Under the pieces are notes generated by a model. That model saw only the letters and a list, made by a program, of their open reading frames with translations, was not told the origin of the DNA and did no database searches. Below, piece by piece: positions 8,070 through 18,751 of a stretch of 64,000 nt of DNA (its first letter is position 1; each line of letters begins with the position of its first letter). The translations under genes were made by a program, and so were the position numbers. Source of the stretch: an uncultured Alphaproteobacteria bacterium (GTDB lineage: Bacteria; Pseudomonadota; Alphaproteobacteria; Rs-D84); the NCBI GenBank assembly GCA_949878575.1, contig CATLAX010000002.1, forward strand, positions 253,378 through 317,377, written 5' to 3'.

Positions 8070-8107
8070 ATAAAACCAACGCCGCCATATGGCGGCGTTG
8101 GTTTTAT
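8070..8107. terminator. Long palindromic terminator
   Basis: 38-nt perfect palindrome (arms ATAAAACCAACGCCGCCAT), with A/T ends on both sides; it follows the stop of the cysteine-rich gene 8117-8725 on the minus strand. Confidence 0.8.
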
Positions 8108-8116
8108 GCGACAAAA

Positions 8117-8725
8117 TTATTCAAAATAACATTTCTGTTTATAAGAATACGAACCGGTGCTGTCTGACGAACTGGCCCCCGCCGCTATCCAGCACGTACC
8201 CCGTGTACTGTTACCGAATTTATCGTTGTCCCAATCCTCTAAGTCGGGGTCAGACGTACCCGCAACACCATCCGTATATGTGCATTTTGTGCATCCGCTG
8301 CTGCTGGTGCTGGGGGAACCGTAATAGCCTGCCCGGCATCTGTATTGTGTTGTTTTTGTGCATTGCGCAGTGCCAGAGCTGCAACTGCAACTGCCGACGG
8401 TACGGCTTTGGTGCGTACTGCTGCCGCTGACGTTGGTCCAGGCACTGGTCGTGCAGTTATTGCAATAACACTCGCACGTTGTATATTTAATACTGGCACC
8501 GTTGCTGCAGGTTGTGGTTGACACACTGTGTTCCCGTGGCGTCCAACCGTATTGACAAGATGTTTCCGATATTAACTTGCCATATGAATTTGAGCCTGTC
8601 TTGTAACAGCTTGTTGTTGTTGTAGACGCCATACCGCTTGTGGGACTTAGGATGGATGCAAAACTCGTACTAGAAGAACAATAAGAAGAACTAACCGATG
8701 TACAATTATATGCACCGTGCGCCAT
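8117..8725 (-). CDS. Phase-variable cysteine-rich secreted protein (OFF orientation)
   Basis: 202 residues from an internal ATG at 8725; the frame stays open to a TAA at 8762-8764 exactly at the edge of a 22-bp inverted repeat, with no start codon. The protein is rich in Ser/Thr/Cys (CECYCNNC, CSCSSGTAQC, CRAGYYGSPSTSSSGCTKC), a pattern I know from repetitive surface proteins of uncultured gut alphaproteobacteria; function unknown. As it stands it lacks a signal peptide and SD. If segment 8742-8856 is inverted, the frame becomes MQISGIFSKIKVAVKTGGLF followed by SAILITGMAHGAYNC, a complete signal peptide with an SD. I therefore read this as the OFF phase rather than a broken gene. Confidence 0.8.
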   Translation of the reverse strand: MAHGAYNCTSVSSSYCSSSTSFASILSPTSGMASTTTTSCYKTGSNSYGKLISETSCQYGWTPREHSVSTTTCSNGASIKYTTCECYCNNCTTSAWTNVSGSSTHQSRTVGSCSCSSGTAQCTKTTQYRCRAGYYGSPSTSSSGCTKCTYTDGVAGTSDPDLEDWDNDKFGNSTRGTCWIAAGASSSDSTGSYSYKQKCYFE

Positions 8726-8741
8726 GCCTGTTATTAATATC

Positions 8742-8856
8742 GCCGAAAATAAACCACCGGTTTATTTAGGCATAAAATCGGGAGTATACAAATGCAGATT
8801 TCTGGGATTTTTTCAAAAATAAAAGTTGCCGTAAAAACCGGTGGTTTATTTTCGGC
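8742..8856. repeat. Invertible DNA segment bounded by 22-bp inverted repeats
   Basis: Perfect inverted repeats at 8742-8763 and 8835-8856 (core AACCGGTGGTTTATTTTCGG) enclose 71 bp. The segment contains, on the plus strand, GGGAG (8780-8784), seven bases, and ATG 8792; this reading frame passes through the right repeat as KTGGLFSA. In the present orientation it continues only into a 55-residue ORF ending at 8959. After inversion it joins precisely in frame with gene 8117-8725. No recombinase gene lies in the window. The structure is seen directly; the inversion is inference. Confidence 0.85.
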
Positions 8857-8872
8857 AACCTATATGTCCGTT

Positions 8873-8901
8873 ATCATAATAATTTTAAAATATCCGCGCA
8901 A
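8873..8901 (-). promoter_or_regulatory. Fixed promoter driving into the invertible segment
   Basis: Minus strand TTGCGC (8896-8901), 17-bp spacer, TATGAT (8873-8878), directly after the plsX terminator and outside the inverted repeats. It would transcribe the cysteine-rich gene in either orientation; the switch would therefore act on translation initiation and secretion. Confidence 0.65.
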
Positions 8902-8908
8902 GAAAAAA

Positions 8909-8933
8909 ACACCCGAATTCGGGTGTTTTTGTT
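8909..8933. terminator. plsX terminator
   Basis: Perfect palindrome ACACCCGAATTCGGGTGT with A-run and T-run on its flanks, 10 bp beyond the plsX stop. Confidence 0.85.
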
Positions 8934-8935
8934 TG

Positions 8936-10006
8936 TTAAACAGATTGCTCTTCTTTTAATTTGTCACGAATTGACGCAACCGATAATGCACTCGCCGCAA
9001 TCGCATCGTTTAGATTCGCATTACTTAAACTGTATGCGTAACGAATGGAATTTGCAAAGGCCAGCGCATCGCTGTTGCCGTGGGTTTTTACAGAAAAACC
9101 CTTTAACCCCAGAAACGTGGCACCCGCATATGAACGCGGATCTATCTTATGCTTTAAACGCTTAAACACATGAACCAGGAAAAACGCCCCGATTATCGCC
9201 AAAACGGATTTCTTGAAATTTTCCACCACAACGCGCTTTATCAGGCGGGCGGTACCTTCAACCGTTTTTAATACGATATTGCCTGTAAAGCCGTCTGTAA
9301 CAACAACCTGAACGTTGCCGGCGCTGATATCCGTCCCCTCTACAAAACCGATATATTCATACGGTAACGCGTCCTTGTTCGCCATCAGAACCTGATTCAA
9401 ATGACGCAGGGTTTCATTGCCCTTGGTGTCTTCTTCACCGATGTTCAACACCCCCAGTTTTGGCCGCGGCATTTTGCCGATTTCTTCGGCATACACACTG
9501 CCCAAAATGGCAAAATCAAACAGATTTTCCGCATCGCATTGAACATTTGCACCCAAATCCAGCATCACAACGCGTGAATCACCACCACCGGACGGCAACA
9601 TTGTCGTAATGGCCGGCCGCGATATACCGTCAATCGTTTTTAACGCCAACTTTGACAGCGCCATCAAAACACCGGTGTTGCCGGCACTGATGACAACGCC
9701 GCTGCGCCCTTCGCGGACATCTTTTATCGCCATGTACATTGACGTATCCTGGGCATGGCGGATAACATCACGAACCTTGTCCGTGGCGCGTATGGCGCCG
9801 GGCGCATGAATAATTTCGCAATTACGTGCAACGCGCGGATATTTTCCGGCCAGTTTACGCAGTTTTTTTTCATCACCAAAAACGCGGAAAAACACATCCG
9901 CATCGGTGTTTTGATACAAAAACTGATTCATGCCGCCAAATACGGCAACCGGTCCCCGGTCACCACCCATGGCATCAATAGCAATAATTTTCTTTTCAGA
10001 TGACAT
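8936..10006 (-). CDS. plsX: Phosphate acyltransferase PlsX
   Basis: 356 residues. MSSEKKIIAIDAMGGDRGP is the PlsX N-terminus; the family makes acyl-phosphate from acyl-ACP for phosphatidic acid synthesis at the membrane. ISAGNTGVLMALS and NIGEEDTKGNE are further family blocks. It follows rpmF, the standard order, but fabH, which normally comes next, is absent: the invertible switch lies there instead. No good SD precedes the ATG at 10006. Confidence 0.95.
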   Translation of the reverse strand: MSSEKKIIAIDAMGGDRGPVAVFGGMNQFLYQNTDADVFFRVFGDEKKLRKLAGKYPRVARNCEIIHAPGAIRATDKVRDVIRHAQDTSMYMAIKDVREGRSGVVISAGNTGVLMALSKLALKTIDGISRPAITTMLPSGGGDSRVVMLDLGANVQCDAENLFDFAILGSVYAEEIGKMPRPKLGVLNIGEEDTKGNETLRHLNQVLMANKDALPYEYIGFVEGTDISAGNVQVVVTDGFTGNIVLKTVEGTARLIKRVVVENFKKSVLAIIGAFFLVHVFKRLKHKIDPRSYAGATFLGLKGFSVKTHGNSDALAFANSIRYAYSLSNANLNDAIAASALSVASIRDKLKEEQSV

Positions 10007-10014
10007 ATCGTATT

Positions 10015-10051
10015 AAAAAAGCAGACAGGGTGCATGCGCGCCCCAATCTGC
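10015..10051 (-). terminator. Hairpin with T-run between rpmF and plsX
   Basis: On the minus strand GCAGA/TCTGC plus GGG/CCC with a small internal loop, followed by TTTTTT. It lies in the rpmF-plsX gap and may act as a partial terminator or attenuator. Confidence 0.6.
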
Positions 10052-10071
10052 CCTTTTATCCCTGTTACATA

Positions 10072-10221
10072 TTATTTTGCACCGCAGGCCGCGCAAATAT
10101 GATGCGGACGTTTCTTTTCACCGCATGATTTGCATACGGTTGACGGCATTACAGACAGCGCATCGTGCGAGCGACGCTGTGCACTGCGGGCCTTGCTTGT
10201 CTTACTTTTTGGCGTTGCCAT
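10072..10221 (-). CDS. rpmF: 50S ribosomal protein L32
   Basis: 49 residues (MATPKSKTSKARSAQRRSHD...), shorter than the usual 55-60. The L32 zinc ribbon is present as CKSC...CAAC. Upstream of plsX as in most bacteria. Confidence 0.95.
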   Translation of the reverse strand: MATPKSKTSKARSAQRRSHDALSVMPSTVCKSCGEKKRPHHICAACGAK

Positions 10222-10350
10222 TTTGAATCCTTTTATTTTCTAACGTTGTTATATTTTATTTATTTCCCCCGCATTTGCAAGGAAAATTTAACCCCGCCCC
10301 AACCGGCATGCGGATTTTCCCCCGCACACCGGTCGCGGCCGGATTCGGAC

Positions 10351-13300
10351 TTAGATGTCCAGCAGCTGCTGATGGGCGGCACCTTCGCGGGCCAGCTTTT
10401 CCGCCTTTTCCTCTTCGCGGGCGATTTCGCGAACGCGGCGAACATACGCACCCGTTCCGATCGGAATCAGACGGCCCACGATTAAGTTTTCATTAATACC
10501 GACCAGCTTATCCGTTGCACCGGAAATCGCCGCATCAACCAGAACCTTGGTCGTCTGCTGGAACGATGCGTTGGATATAAATGAACGCGATGTCAACGAC
10601 GCACGTGTCAGGCCGACCAGAACCTGTGACGCCTCGGCCGGTTTGCCGCCATCGCGCAGTGCGCGCGCGTTTTCTTCTTCAAAGTCAACACGGTCTACAA
10701 CCTGGCCCATCAAGAAGCTGGTGTCGCCCGGATTTGTAATTTCCACACGACGCGTCATTTCACGTATCAAGATTTCAATATGCTTGTCGTTGATTACCAC
10801 GCCCTGCAGACGGTAAACCTGCTGAATCTGTTCAACCATAAATGTCGCCAGAGCCTTTTGTCCCAGTATGCGCAGAATATCCTGCGGAACCGGGTCGCCG
10901 TCAACCAGCTTGTCCGCCTTGCGGACGGTGTCGCCACTGCGCACCAACAGATTTGTACCCTTTGGAACCGCGTATTCAACAGGCGCGGTGCCGTCGTCCG
11001 GCTCAATGCGAATAATGATTTTGGATTTTGCATCCTCCAGCTCAATCGTGCCGTCAACCTCAGCCAACAGCGCCGGGTTTGCAGGACGACGAACCTCCAG
11101 CAATTCGTTAACGCGCGGCAGACCGCCGGTAATATCGCTGGTGCGCTTTGTCTGAACAGGGATGCGTGCCAGAACGTCACCCGCCGCAACCTTGTCGCCG
11201 TTCGCAACATTCAATACAGAGTAAATCGGCAACAGGTATTCCGCAATCTTTTTACCGCCCAGAGACAGAACATTGCCCTTGTCGTCAACCAAGGTAACCG
11301 CCGGCTTTAACGCCTTTTTGGTGTTTGTCTTCCAGTTGATAACCTTGCGCGAAACAATGCCGGTCATGGAATCAACCTCTTCCTGGTACGATACGTTTTC
11401 AACCAGGTCGTTAAAGTTCACAATACCGTCTTTTTCCGCAATGATTGTGTTGGAATACGGATCCCATTCCGCAACCTTGGCGCCTTTTTCAACCGTATCG
11501 CCGTCGTTTACAATCAGCATGGACGCATACGGCAGGGCGGCCGTAAACAAGGCGGCCCCTTTGTCGTCAACAACTGACAATTCACCGTTGCGCGACAGCA
11601 CAACAACACGCCCAGCGGAATTTTTAATCGTGTTTACACCGGACAGCTTTATCTTACCGGCGACGGGAACCTCTATAAAGTGGCTTTCCGCACCACCGGC
11701 CGCAATACCACCGATATGGAACGTACGCAGTGTCAACTGGGTACCGGGTTCGCCGATGGACTGGCCGGCGATAACACCGACCGCTTCGCCGACATGAACC
11801 AGCGCATTGCGCGACAAATCCATACCATAGCACTTTGCGCACAGACCGTCGCTGCAGCATGTCAGCACACTGCGCACATCAACACTCGGCAGACCGGATT
11901 CGTTAATCTTTTTCGCCAACGTTTTGGTAATCAGACCGTCTTTGGGAACAATCACTTCCTTGGTAATCGGATGAACAATGTCGTGCGCCGCGGTACGGCC
12001 CAAAACAACATCCCCCAGAGCCACGGACAGGGTTGAACCCTGGTATACCGGCTTTGCCGTGATGTATTCCGTCGTGCCACAGTCATGTTCCGTAATAACC
12101 GTATTCTGAGCCAGTTCAACCAGACGGCGTGTCAAATAACCAGCGTCAGCCGTTTTCAACGCAGTATCCGACATACCCTTACGCGCACCGTGGGTGGACG
12201 TAAAGTATTCGGCCATTGTCAAACCTTCCTTAAAGTTGGATATAATCGGAACCTCAATAATGGAACCGTCCGGCTTCTGCATCATGCCGCGCATACCGGC
12301 CAACTGCTGAATCTGGGTTTTTGAACCACGCGCGCCGGACAAAGCCATCATCAAAATGGAATTCCAGTTGTCGCCCGATGTCTTGCCCAGTGCGGCGTAT
12401 GCCAAATCACCCAGCTTGTCCGTTGTTTTCTGCCACAGGTCAATCAACTTGTTGTGACGTTCGCCGCCGGACAGCAAACCGTTTTGATACTGCTGCTCAA
12501 TTTCTTCGGCCGCTTTTTCGGCTTTGTCTATCATTTCCTGCTTTTCCGCCGGAATTACAATATCGTCAAAACCGATGGAAATACCACTGCGAGCCGCCTG
12601 TTCAAAACCGGTGTTTTTAAGCGCGTCCGCCAACAGAATGGTGTCCTTGTCGCCACAGCGTTCATACGTTGTCGCCAACAGCGCCTTGATTTCCTTAACC
12701 GGCATGACCTTGTTTACCAAGTCAAACGGCATGTTGTCCTTTTTCGGCAACAGTTCGCCCAAAATCATGCGGCCTGCGGTCGTCTTGTACGTCTTGCCGT
12801 TGATACGTGCGATAATCGGCGTATGCAGCGTAATGGTCTTGTTTTCCAGCGCCAGCTGAACTTCATCCATATTTGCAAAACGCGGCGATTGGTCCGTATG
12901 TTCGCCATTAATCAGCGATATGTAGTACACGCCCAGCACCATGTCCTGTGACGGCACAATCATGGGTTCGCCACTGGCCGGGGACAAAACATTGTTTGAA
13001 GACAGCATCAGTGTGCGCGCCTCCAGCTGGGCCTCCAGTGAAATCGGGACATGAACAGACATCTGGTCACCGTCAAAGTCGGCGTTAAAGCCCTTACATA
13101 CCAACGGGTGCAGACGTATCGCCTTGCCTTCTATCAAAACCGGTTCAAACGCCAGCAAGGACAAACGGTGCAGTGTCGGCGCACGATTTAACAATACCGG
13201 ATGCTGATAAATAACCTTTTCCAGAATTTCCCAAACAATATCTTCGCCGTTTTCAACCATCTTGCGGGCGGTTTTCAGCGTGTTTGCATAATCACCGGCC

Positions 13301-14460
13301 AACAGGCGCGCATACACGAACGGCTTAAACAGTTCCAGCGCCATTGTTTTCGGCAAACCAACCTGATGCAGTTTCAGGGACGGCCCGGAAACAATCACAC
13401 TACGACCGGAATAATCCACGCGCTTACCCAACATGTTCATACGGAAACGACCGGATTTACCACGCAAAGAATCAGACAAAGATTTCAGCGGGCGGCGGTT
13501 CTGGGACACCATCGGGCGCGCCTTGTGACCATTGTCAAACAGGGAATCCACCGCTTCCTGCAACATGCGCTTTTCATTGCGCACAATGATTTCGGGCGCG
13601 TGCATTTCCATAAATCTTTTCAGACGGTTGTTACGGATGATAACGCGACGATACAAATCGTTCAAATCAGACGCCGCAACATGACCCGCATCCAGCGTTA
13701 CCAACGGACGCATATCCGGCGGAATAACCGGAATAATATCCGGCAGCATCCACGCCGGATCCGTTTTGGAATCCAAAAACGCCTCAACCAATTTCAACTG
13801 CTTAATCAGGGCCTTGCGCTTTGCCTCTGACTTTGTTTCCTGCAATTCCGCACGCAGACGGGTGCGTTCGTCGCCCATATCCAGGTTCGCAATGATACTG
13901 CGCACGCCTTCGGCGCCGATACCGACGTGAAACGCGTCCGCACCGAATTCTTCAACCGCGGCCTGGTATTCATCCTCGCTGATGACGTCGTATTGCTTCA
14001 GGTTGGTCAACCCCGGTTCAATAACAATATACGCATCATATGAAATAACCTGTTCCAGCTTTTTCTGCGGCAGATTGTTCAACAACGTTGCAATCTTGCC
14101 TTCACGCAGGAACCATGTGTGTGCAACCGGCATCGCCAGTTTTATGTGGCCCATGCGTTCGCGGCGAACAGAGGACGGGCCGACCTCTACCTCGCACTTT
14201 TCACAAATAACACCACGGAATTTTATACGTTTGTATTTTCCGCATGCACATTCATAGTCTTTTACCGGGCCGAAAATTTTCTGGCAGAACAGACCCTCGG
14301 CCTCTGGCTTCAATGAATGATAGTTTATTGTTTCCGGCTTTTTTACCTCGCCATGTGACCAGGACAGAATTTCTTCCGGCGATGCGATGGTAATGCGCAG
14401 TGCGTCAAACTGTTCTTTTGTTTCAATTTGTCCGAATATCTTCTGCAACATATTTGTCAT
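10351..14460 (-). CDS. rpoC: RNA polymerase beta' subunit
   Basis: 1369 residues from ATG 14460 (SD AAAGGAGC), not the in-frame ATG at 14478 that would overlap the SD. Zinc-binding [19 protein letters not shown], the catalytic NADFDGDQM loop, and [12 protein letters not shown] (second zinc site) are all present. Downstream partner of rpoB, 88 bp apart. Length is normal for alphaproteobacteria; no insert seen. Confidence 0.98.
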   Translation of the reverse strand: MTNMLQKIFGQIETKEQFDALRITIASPEEILSWSHGEVKKPETINYHSLKPEAEGLFCQKIFGPVKDYECACGKYKRIKFRGVICEKCEVEVGPSSVRRERMGHIKLAMPVAHTWFLREGKIATLLNNLPQKKLEQVISYDAYIVIEPGLTNLKQYDVISEDEYQAAVEEFGADAFHVGIGAEGVRSIIANLDMGDERTRLRAELQETKSEAKRKALIKQLKLVEAFLDSKTDPAWMLPDIIPVIPPDMRPLVTLDAGHVAASDLNDLYRRVIIRNNRLKRFMEMHAPEIIVRNEKRMLQEAVDSLFDNGHKARPMVSQNRRPLKSLSDSLRGKSGRFRMNMLGKRVDYSGRSVIVSGPSLKLHQVGLPKTMALELFKPFVYARLLAGDYANTLKTARKMVENGEDIVWEILEKVIYQHPVLLNRAPTLHRLSLLAFEPVLIEGKAIRLHPLVCKGFNADFDGDQMSVHVPISLEAQLEARTLMLSSNNVLSPASGEPMIVPSQDMVLGVYYISLINGEHTDQSPRFANMDEVQLALENKTITLHTPIIARINGKTYKTTAGRMILGELLPKKDNMPFDLVNKVMPVKEIKALLATTYERCGDKDTILLADALKNTGFEQAARSGISIGFDDIVIPAEKQEMIDKAEKAAEEIEQQYQNGLLSGGERHNKLIDLWQKTTDKLGDLAYAALGKTSGDNWNSILMMALSGARGSKTQIQQLAGMRGMMQKPDGSIIEVPIISNFKEGLTMAEYFTSTHGARKGMSDTALKTADAGYLTRRLVELAQNTVITEHDCGTTEYITAKPVYQGSTLSVALGDVVLGRTAAHDIVHPITKEVIVPKDGLITKTLAKKINESGLPSVDVRSVLTCCSDGLCAKCYGMDLSRNALVHVGEAVGVIAGQSIGEPGTQLTLRTFHIGGIAAGGAESHFIEVPVAGKIKLSGVNTIKNSAGRVVVLSRNGELSVVDDKGAALFTAALPYASMLIVNDGDTVEKGAKVAEWDPYSNTIIAEKDGIVNFNDLVENVSYQEEVDSMTGIVSRKVINWKTNTKKALKPAVTLVDDKGNVLSLGGKKIAEYLLPIYSVLNVANGDKVAAGDVLARIPVQTKRTSDITGGLPRVNELLEVRRPANPALLAEVDGTIELEDAKSKIIIRIEPDDGTAPVEYAVPKGTNLLVRSGDTVRKADKLVDGDPVPQDILRILGQKALATFMVEQIQQVYRLQGVVINDKHIEILIREMTRRVEITNPGDTSFLMGQVVDRVDFEEENARALRDGGKPAEASQVLVGLTRASLTSRSFISNASFQQTTKVLVDAAISGATDKLVGINENLIVGRLIPIGTGAYVRRVREIAREEEKAEKLAREGAAHQQLLDI

Positions 14461-14505
14461 ATATTTTGCTCCTTTCAAGTCGCTTTCACAGTAATGTCGC
14501 GCACG

Positions 14506-14536
14506 CCGCGCGGGGTGGACTTTCGCCCCCGCGCGG
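14506..14536 (-). other. Hairpin in the rpoB-rpoC gap
   Basis: 10-bp perfect stem CCGCGCGGGG/CCCCGCGCGG with an 11-nt loop and no T-run; probably an mRNA processing or stability hairpin. Confidence 0.55.
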
Positions 14537-14548
14537 CTGCCGCCGTTG

Positions 14549-17500
14549 TTAGTCTAATTTCTTTGGCGTCATTGCCAGCCCCAGACCTTTAAGCTCGCGA
14601 ACAAACACGTTGAACGCTTCTGGTGTGCCTGTCTGGATGTCATTGCTGCCGGATATGATGGATTCATACATCTTGGTACGGCCGACAATATCGTCCGACT
14701 TTACCGTCAACATTTCACGCAGCAGGTGGGCGGCACCGTGCGCTTCCAGCGCCCATACCTCCATTTCACCCAGTCGCTGGCCACCCATGTGGGCTTTACC
14801 CGACAGCGGCTGCTGCGTTACCAGCGAATAGTTGCCGGTGGAACGTGCGTGAATCTTTTCATCAACAAAGTGATGCAGTTTCAGCATGTACATAACACCA
14901 ACAGTCACAGGACGCGCAAATTTTTCACCGGTCATGCCGTCGTACAGGTCAAACTGACCGGTTTCCGGCAATTTCGCCAGTTTCAACATGCGGCGTATGT
15001 CATCCGGCGTGGCACCGTCAAACGTCGGTGTCGCCATCGGCACACCATCGCGCAGCAACGCCGCCTCTGCCCGGACATCCGTATCCGTCATTTTTTCCAG
15101 TTTTTCCGCTGTTTCCTTGCCATAAATCTTGCCCATGACATTGCGCAGATCATCCGTTACGGCACGCTTTGCCTTGACCTCTTCCAGAACCTGGCCTATC
15201 TGGGCGCCCAGCGTGCGCGCCGCCATACCCAAATGTGTTTCCAGAATCTGGCCGATGTTCATACGCGACGGCACGCCCAACGGGTTCAGAACCAAATCAA
15301 CCGGGGTTCCGTCCGCCAAATGCGGCATGTCTTCAATCGGCACAACCTTTGACACGATACCCTTGTTACCGTGACGGCCCGCCATTTTGTCACCCGGCTG
15401 CAGCTTCATCTTGTGGGCAATGTAAACCTTGACCTCTTTCAAAACACCGGCGTTTAACGAATTGCTTTCCGTCGCCTTTGCAACCTCGGCATCGGCACGC
15501 TCGTTCAGCATTTTCAGCTTTGCAATGTGCTGTTCGCGCAGTTCGTCAATCTTGGCCTGTGCCTCCTTGTTCTTTACAACCAGCTTTTTGACATCGGCGG
15601 CCTTGATTCCCTCAAACACTTCACCGGTCAATTTTTTGCCGATAAACGGTTTCAGGCTGCCCGTGCCGTTTTCAATCGTATCACCTTCGGCGATTTGGAA
15701 AATCTGATCTGCAAAGCCCTTTTCAATAATGGCGATTTCTTCGTCACGGTCTTTGTTGATCTTCTCTATTTTCTGCAACTCTATCATCTGGGTGCGTTCG
15801 TCTTTCTTGACACCATGACGTGTCAGAATGTTCACACCGATGACGGTTCCTTCCTCGTTCGGACCGACACGCAGTGACGTATCTTTTACGTTCAGCGCCT
15901 TTTCACCGAATATGTTGCGCAACAGCGCTTCTTCCGGCGTCAACAGCGTTTCGGACTTTGGTGATACGCGGCCGACCAAAATGTCGCCCTGCTTCACGCG
16001 CGCACCGACATAAATGATACCGGATTCATCCAGATTTTTCAGCGCATCTTCGCCAACGTTGGGGATGTCGCGCGTAAAACTTTCCGGCCCCAACTGGGTA
16101 TCGCGAACCTTGAATTCCTTTTCCACAATCTTGATGGATGTGAAAACATCATCGCGGGAAATACGCTCTGATATAACAATAGAGTCTTCATAGTTGTATC
16201 CGCGCCACGGCATAAACGCAACCAGAACATTGCGCCCCAGTGCCAAATCGCCGTAATTCATGGATGCACCGTCGGCAATGATGTCGCCTGCGGAAATGCG
16301 GTCGCCAACCTTTACCAGCGGCTTTTGATGAATCAGCGTTTCACTGTTGCTGCGCTCAAATTTTTCCAGATTGTAAATGTCAACACCCGTCACAACATTG
16401 CGGCTGTTCATGCACTTTACCACAATGCGGTTTGCGTCAACGGATTCCACAACGCCGCTGTGCTTTGCAACAACGCCCGTGCGGGAATCGCGCGCAACCT
16501 CGCGCTCTATGCCGGTACCGACCAGCGGGGCTTGAACACGCATCAACGGAACCGCCTGGCGCTGCATGTTTGAACCCATCAGCGCACGGTTGGCGTCGTC
16601 GTTTTCAACGAACGGGATAAGCCCTGTCGCAATAGACACCACCTGGCGCGGTTCAACGTCAATCAGGTCAATTTCATTTTTCGGAACCATGGTAAATTCG
16701 CCGTCAACACGCGCCGTTACCATATCTTCGGCCAAAACACCATTTGACGTTGTGGGAGTGTTACCCTGGGCGATTTTGTGTCCCAGTTCTTCGTCCGCGG
16801 TCAAATATACCATTTTGTCCGTAATCTTGCTGTTTTCCACAACATAGTACGGTGTTTCAATAAACCCGTACGGATTTACGCGAGCATATGTGGCCAGGTG
16901 ATTAATCAGACCAATATTCGCACCTTCGGGCGTATGAATCGGGCAAAGTCTGCCGTAATGTGTGGGATGCACGTCTCGGACATCAATACCGGCACGTTCA
17001 CGGTTCAATCCGCCCGGCCCCAGTGCCGAAATCAAACGCTTGTGTTCCAGTTCTGACAGCGGATTATAAGAATCCATAAACTGTGACAACTGCGACGTAC
17101 CCAGGAATTCCGCCACCAAACTCATCAGCGGCTTTACGTTAATCACATCCTGGGGCTGCATGTTTGCAATGTTCGGCGACGACAGCTGTTCACGCACCAG
17201 ACGCTCAATGCGAACCATACCCGTGCGGAAATTCTGTTCCAGCAATTCCCCAACCGTGCGAACGCGGCGGTTTGACAGGTTGTCTATGTCATCAACCGTA
17301 TCCTTGCGGTCAATAATGTTGGTCAGTGTTTTCAACACCGCCAGGAAGTCGCCCTTGGTCAAAGTGCGTTCATCTTCCGGCTTTTTACCGGATTCTATCT
17401 TTAAGCGCTTGTTCATCTTAAAGCGGCCCACCGCTGACAAATCATAATATGCCGGGTCAAATCCCTGGCGAGAGAACAGATTTATCGCTGCCTCCAGCGT

Positions 17501-18685
17501 CGGGCGTTCGCCCGGACGGATGATGTTGTAAATTTCAATCAGCGCTTCTTCGCGGTTGGTGGTCTTGTCCGCCATCAGCGTGTTGCGCATATGCGCGGAA
17601 ATCGTGGCATTGTCAATGGAAATCAAAGATATTTCGCGAACGCCCATCTTTTCCAAATCGGCCAAGACTTCTTCTGTGATTTCCGTACCGGCCGGGAATA
17701 CCACCTCGCCGGCGTTGGTGATAGGATCAAACAGATATTCACCGACCAGGGCGTCCGTGTTAATGCCGAACTTTTTGGACGCCGTCATGATTTTGTTCAA
17801 ACGCTTTGCATTCAAACGGTCGCCCTTTGCCGCCAGAACCTTTTTATCTTTGGGATTAATTAGTTCATAATTCAGACGATATTTGTCCAGCCCTTCAAAC
17901 GATGCCGTGTCACCAACCCAGTATTTGCCGTCAAAAGACAACGGTATGCGCTTGTAAAACGCGGCCAGTATTTCCGTATCCGTCATGCCGCGAATGCCGG
18001 CCTTGCGCGGATCCGCCGCCCATTTCTTTTCATCGTCCGCCGTCGGCAGGCAACGCAACAGAACCGTCGCCGGCACCTTGCGGCGACGGTCAATGCGGAC
18101 ATAAATAACACCCTTGGCCTCTTCAAAATCTATCCATGAACCGTGTTCCGGAATAATACGGGCGGTATATGTTGTCGGATTCCCGGCAACCTTGGCCTCT
18201 TTTGTTGTTGCAAAAACCACACCCTGGGCACGATGCATCTGGGAAACGATAACGCGTTCAACACCGGATGCGATAAAGCTGCCGCGTTCTGTCATCAGCG
18301 GCACTTCGCCCATAAATATCTCTTGTTCTTTGATGTCGCGCAGCGTTTTTTTGCCGTCCTCTGCAACATCCCATAAAATCAATCTCAGCTTCAATTTCAG
18401 CTTGCTGGAATATGTCATATTGCGCAGCATGCATTCTTTTACATTGTAAACAGGCTTGTCCAGCGTATATTCCACAAATTCAAGATCTGCGATACCCGCA
18501 TAATCCTTAATCGGGAACATGGATGAAAAGACGTTCTGCAACCCGATATTTTTTCTGTTTTGCGGGTCAACATCTGCCTGCAGGAAATCTTTGTAGGAAT
18601 TGTATTGAATTTCAACCAAATCAGGAAGCGGAGTTTGCAAAAAACTTTGACCAAAATATTTTCTAAATTTCTGGATAACTGCCAT
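14549..18685 (-). CDS. rpoB: RNA polymerase beta subunit
   Basis: 1378 residues from ATG 18685 (SD AAAGGA). Rifampicin-region landmarks are readable: GTSQLSQFMDSYNPLSELEHKR and RRLSALGPGGL-type (here KRLISALGPGGL). In the standard wild-type pattern the resistance-associated positions Q, D and S are kept, but the usual N after 'FMD' is S (DSYNP instead of DQNNP), and 'THKRR' is 'EHKRL'. These are divergences to note rather than proof of resistance. Second gene of rplKAJL-rpoBC. Confidence 0.98.
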   Translation of the reverse strand: MAVIQKFRKYFGQSFLQTPLPDLVEIQYNSYKDFLQADVDPQNRKNIGLQNVFSSMFPIKDYAGIADLEFVEYTLDKPVYNVKECMLRNMTYSSKLKLKLRLILWDVAEDGKKTLRDIKEQEIFMGEVPLMTERGSFIASGVERVIVSQMHRAQGVVFATTKEAKVAGNPTTYTARIIPEHGSWIDFEEAKGVIYVRIDRRRKVPATVLLRCLPTADDEKKWAADPRKAGIRGMTDTEILAAFYKRIPLSFDGKYWVGDTASFEGLDKYRLNYELINPKDKKVLAAKGDRLNAKRLNKIMTASKKFGINTDALVGEYLFDPITNAGEVVFPAGTEITEEVLADLEKMGVREISLISIDNATISAHMRNTLMADKTTNREEALIEIYNIIRPGERPTLEAAINLFSRQGFDPAYYDLSAVGRFKMNKRLKIESGKKPEDERTLTKGDFLAVLKTLTNIIDRKDTVDDIDNLSNRRVRTVGELLEQNFRTGMVRIERLVREQLSSPNIANMQPQDVINVKPLMSLVAEFLGTSQLSQFMDSYNPLSELEHKRLISALGPGGLNRERAGIDVRDVHPTHYGRLCPIHTPEGANIGLINHLATYARVNPYGFIETPYYVVENSKITDKMVYLTADEELGHKIAQGNTPTTSNGVLAEDMVTARVDGEFTMVPKNEIDLIDVEPRQVVSIATGLIPFVENDDANRALMGSNMQRQAVPLMRVQAPLVGTGIEREVARDSRTGVVAKHSGVVESVDANRIVVKCMNSRNVVTGVDIYNLEKFERSNSETLIHQKPLVKVGDRISAGDIIADGASMNYGDLALGRNVLVAFMPWRGYNYEDSIVISERISRDDVFTSIKIVEKEFKVRDTQLGPESFTRDIPNVGEDALKNLDESGIIYVGARVKQGDILVGRVSPKSETLLTPEEALLRNIFGEKALNVKDTSLRVGPNEEGTVIGVNILTRHGVKKDERTQMIELQKIEKINKDRDEEIAIIEKGFADQIFQIAEGDTIENGTGSLKPFIGKKLTGEVFEGIKAADVKKLVVKNKEAQAKIDELREQHIAKLKMLNERADAEVAKATESNSLNAGVLKEVKVYIAHKMKLQPGDKMAGRHGNKGIVSKVVPIEDMPHLADGTPVDLVLNPLGVPSRMNIGQILETHLGMAARTLGAQIGQVLEEVKAKRAVTDDLRNVMGKIYGKETAEKLEKMTDTDVRAEAALLRDGVPMATPTFDGATPDDIRRMLKLAKLPETGQFDLYDGMTGEKFARPVTVGVMYMLKLHHFVDEKIHARSTGNYSLVTQQPLSGKAHMGGQRLGEMEVWALEAHGAAHLLREMLTVKSDDIVGRTKMYESIISGSNDIQTGTPEAFNVFVRELKGLGLAMTPKKLD

Positions 18686-18751
18686 GGGTTTTAATCCTTT
18701 CTTTTGTGCGTTTTGCAAACAAACTTTTTTTAATGCTTTTTACGCCGCTTG

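Larger units (their letters stand above)
8792..8959 (+). other. Short ORF expressed only in this orientation of the switch
   Basis: ATG 8792 with SD GGGAG opens a 55-residue frame that starts like a signal peptide (MQISGIFSKIKVAVKTGG) and ends FCLLNRLLFF after running over the plsX terminator and 3' end. No plus-strand promoter is evident, so it is probably the idle state of the invertible start cassette rather than a functional gene. Confidence 0.4.

Noticed and set aside
8117..8725. Cysteine-rich gene considered a simple N-terminally truncated pseudogene
   Set aside because: The missing start lies in frame in the adjacent inverted segment, with matching repeats; a switch explains all details better.
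13201..13830. 209-codon plus-strand ORF inside rpoC
   Set aside because: Antisense shadow of rpoC; composition follows the coding strand, and no SD or promoter is seen.
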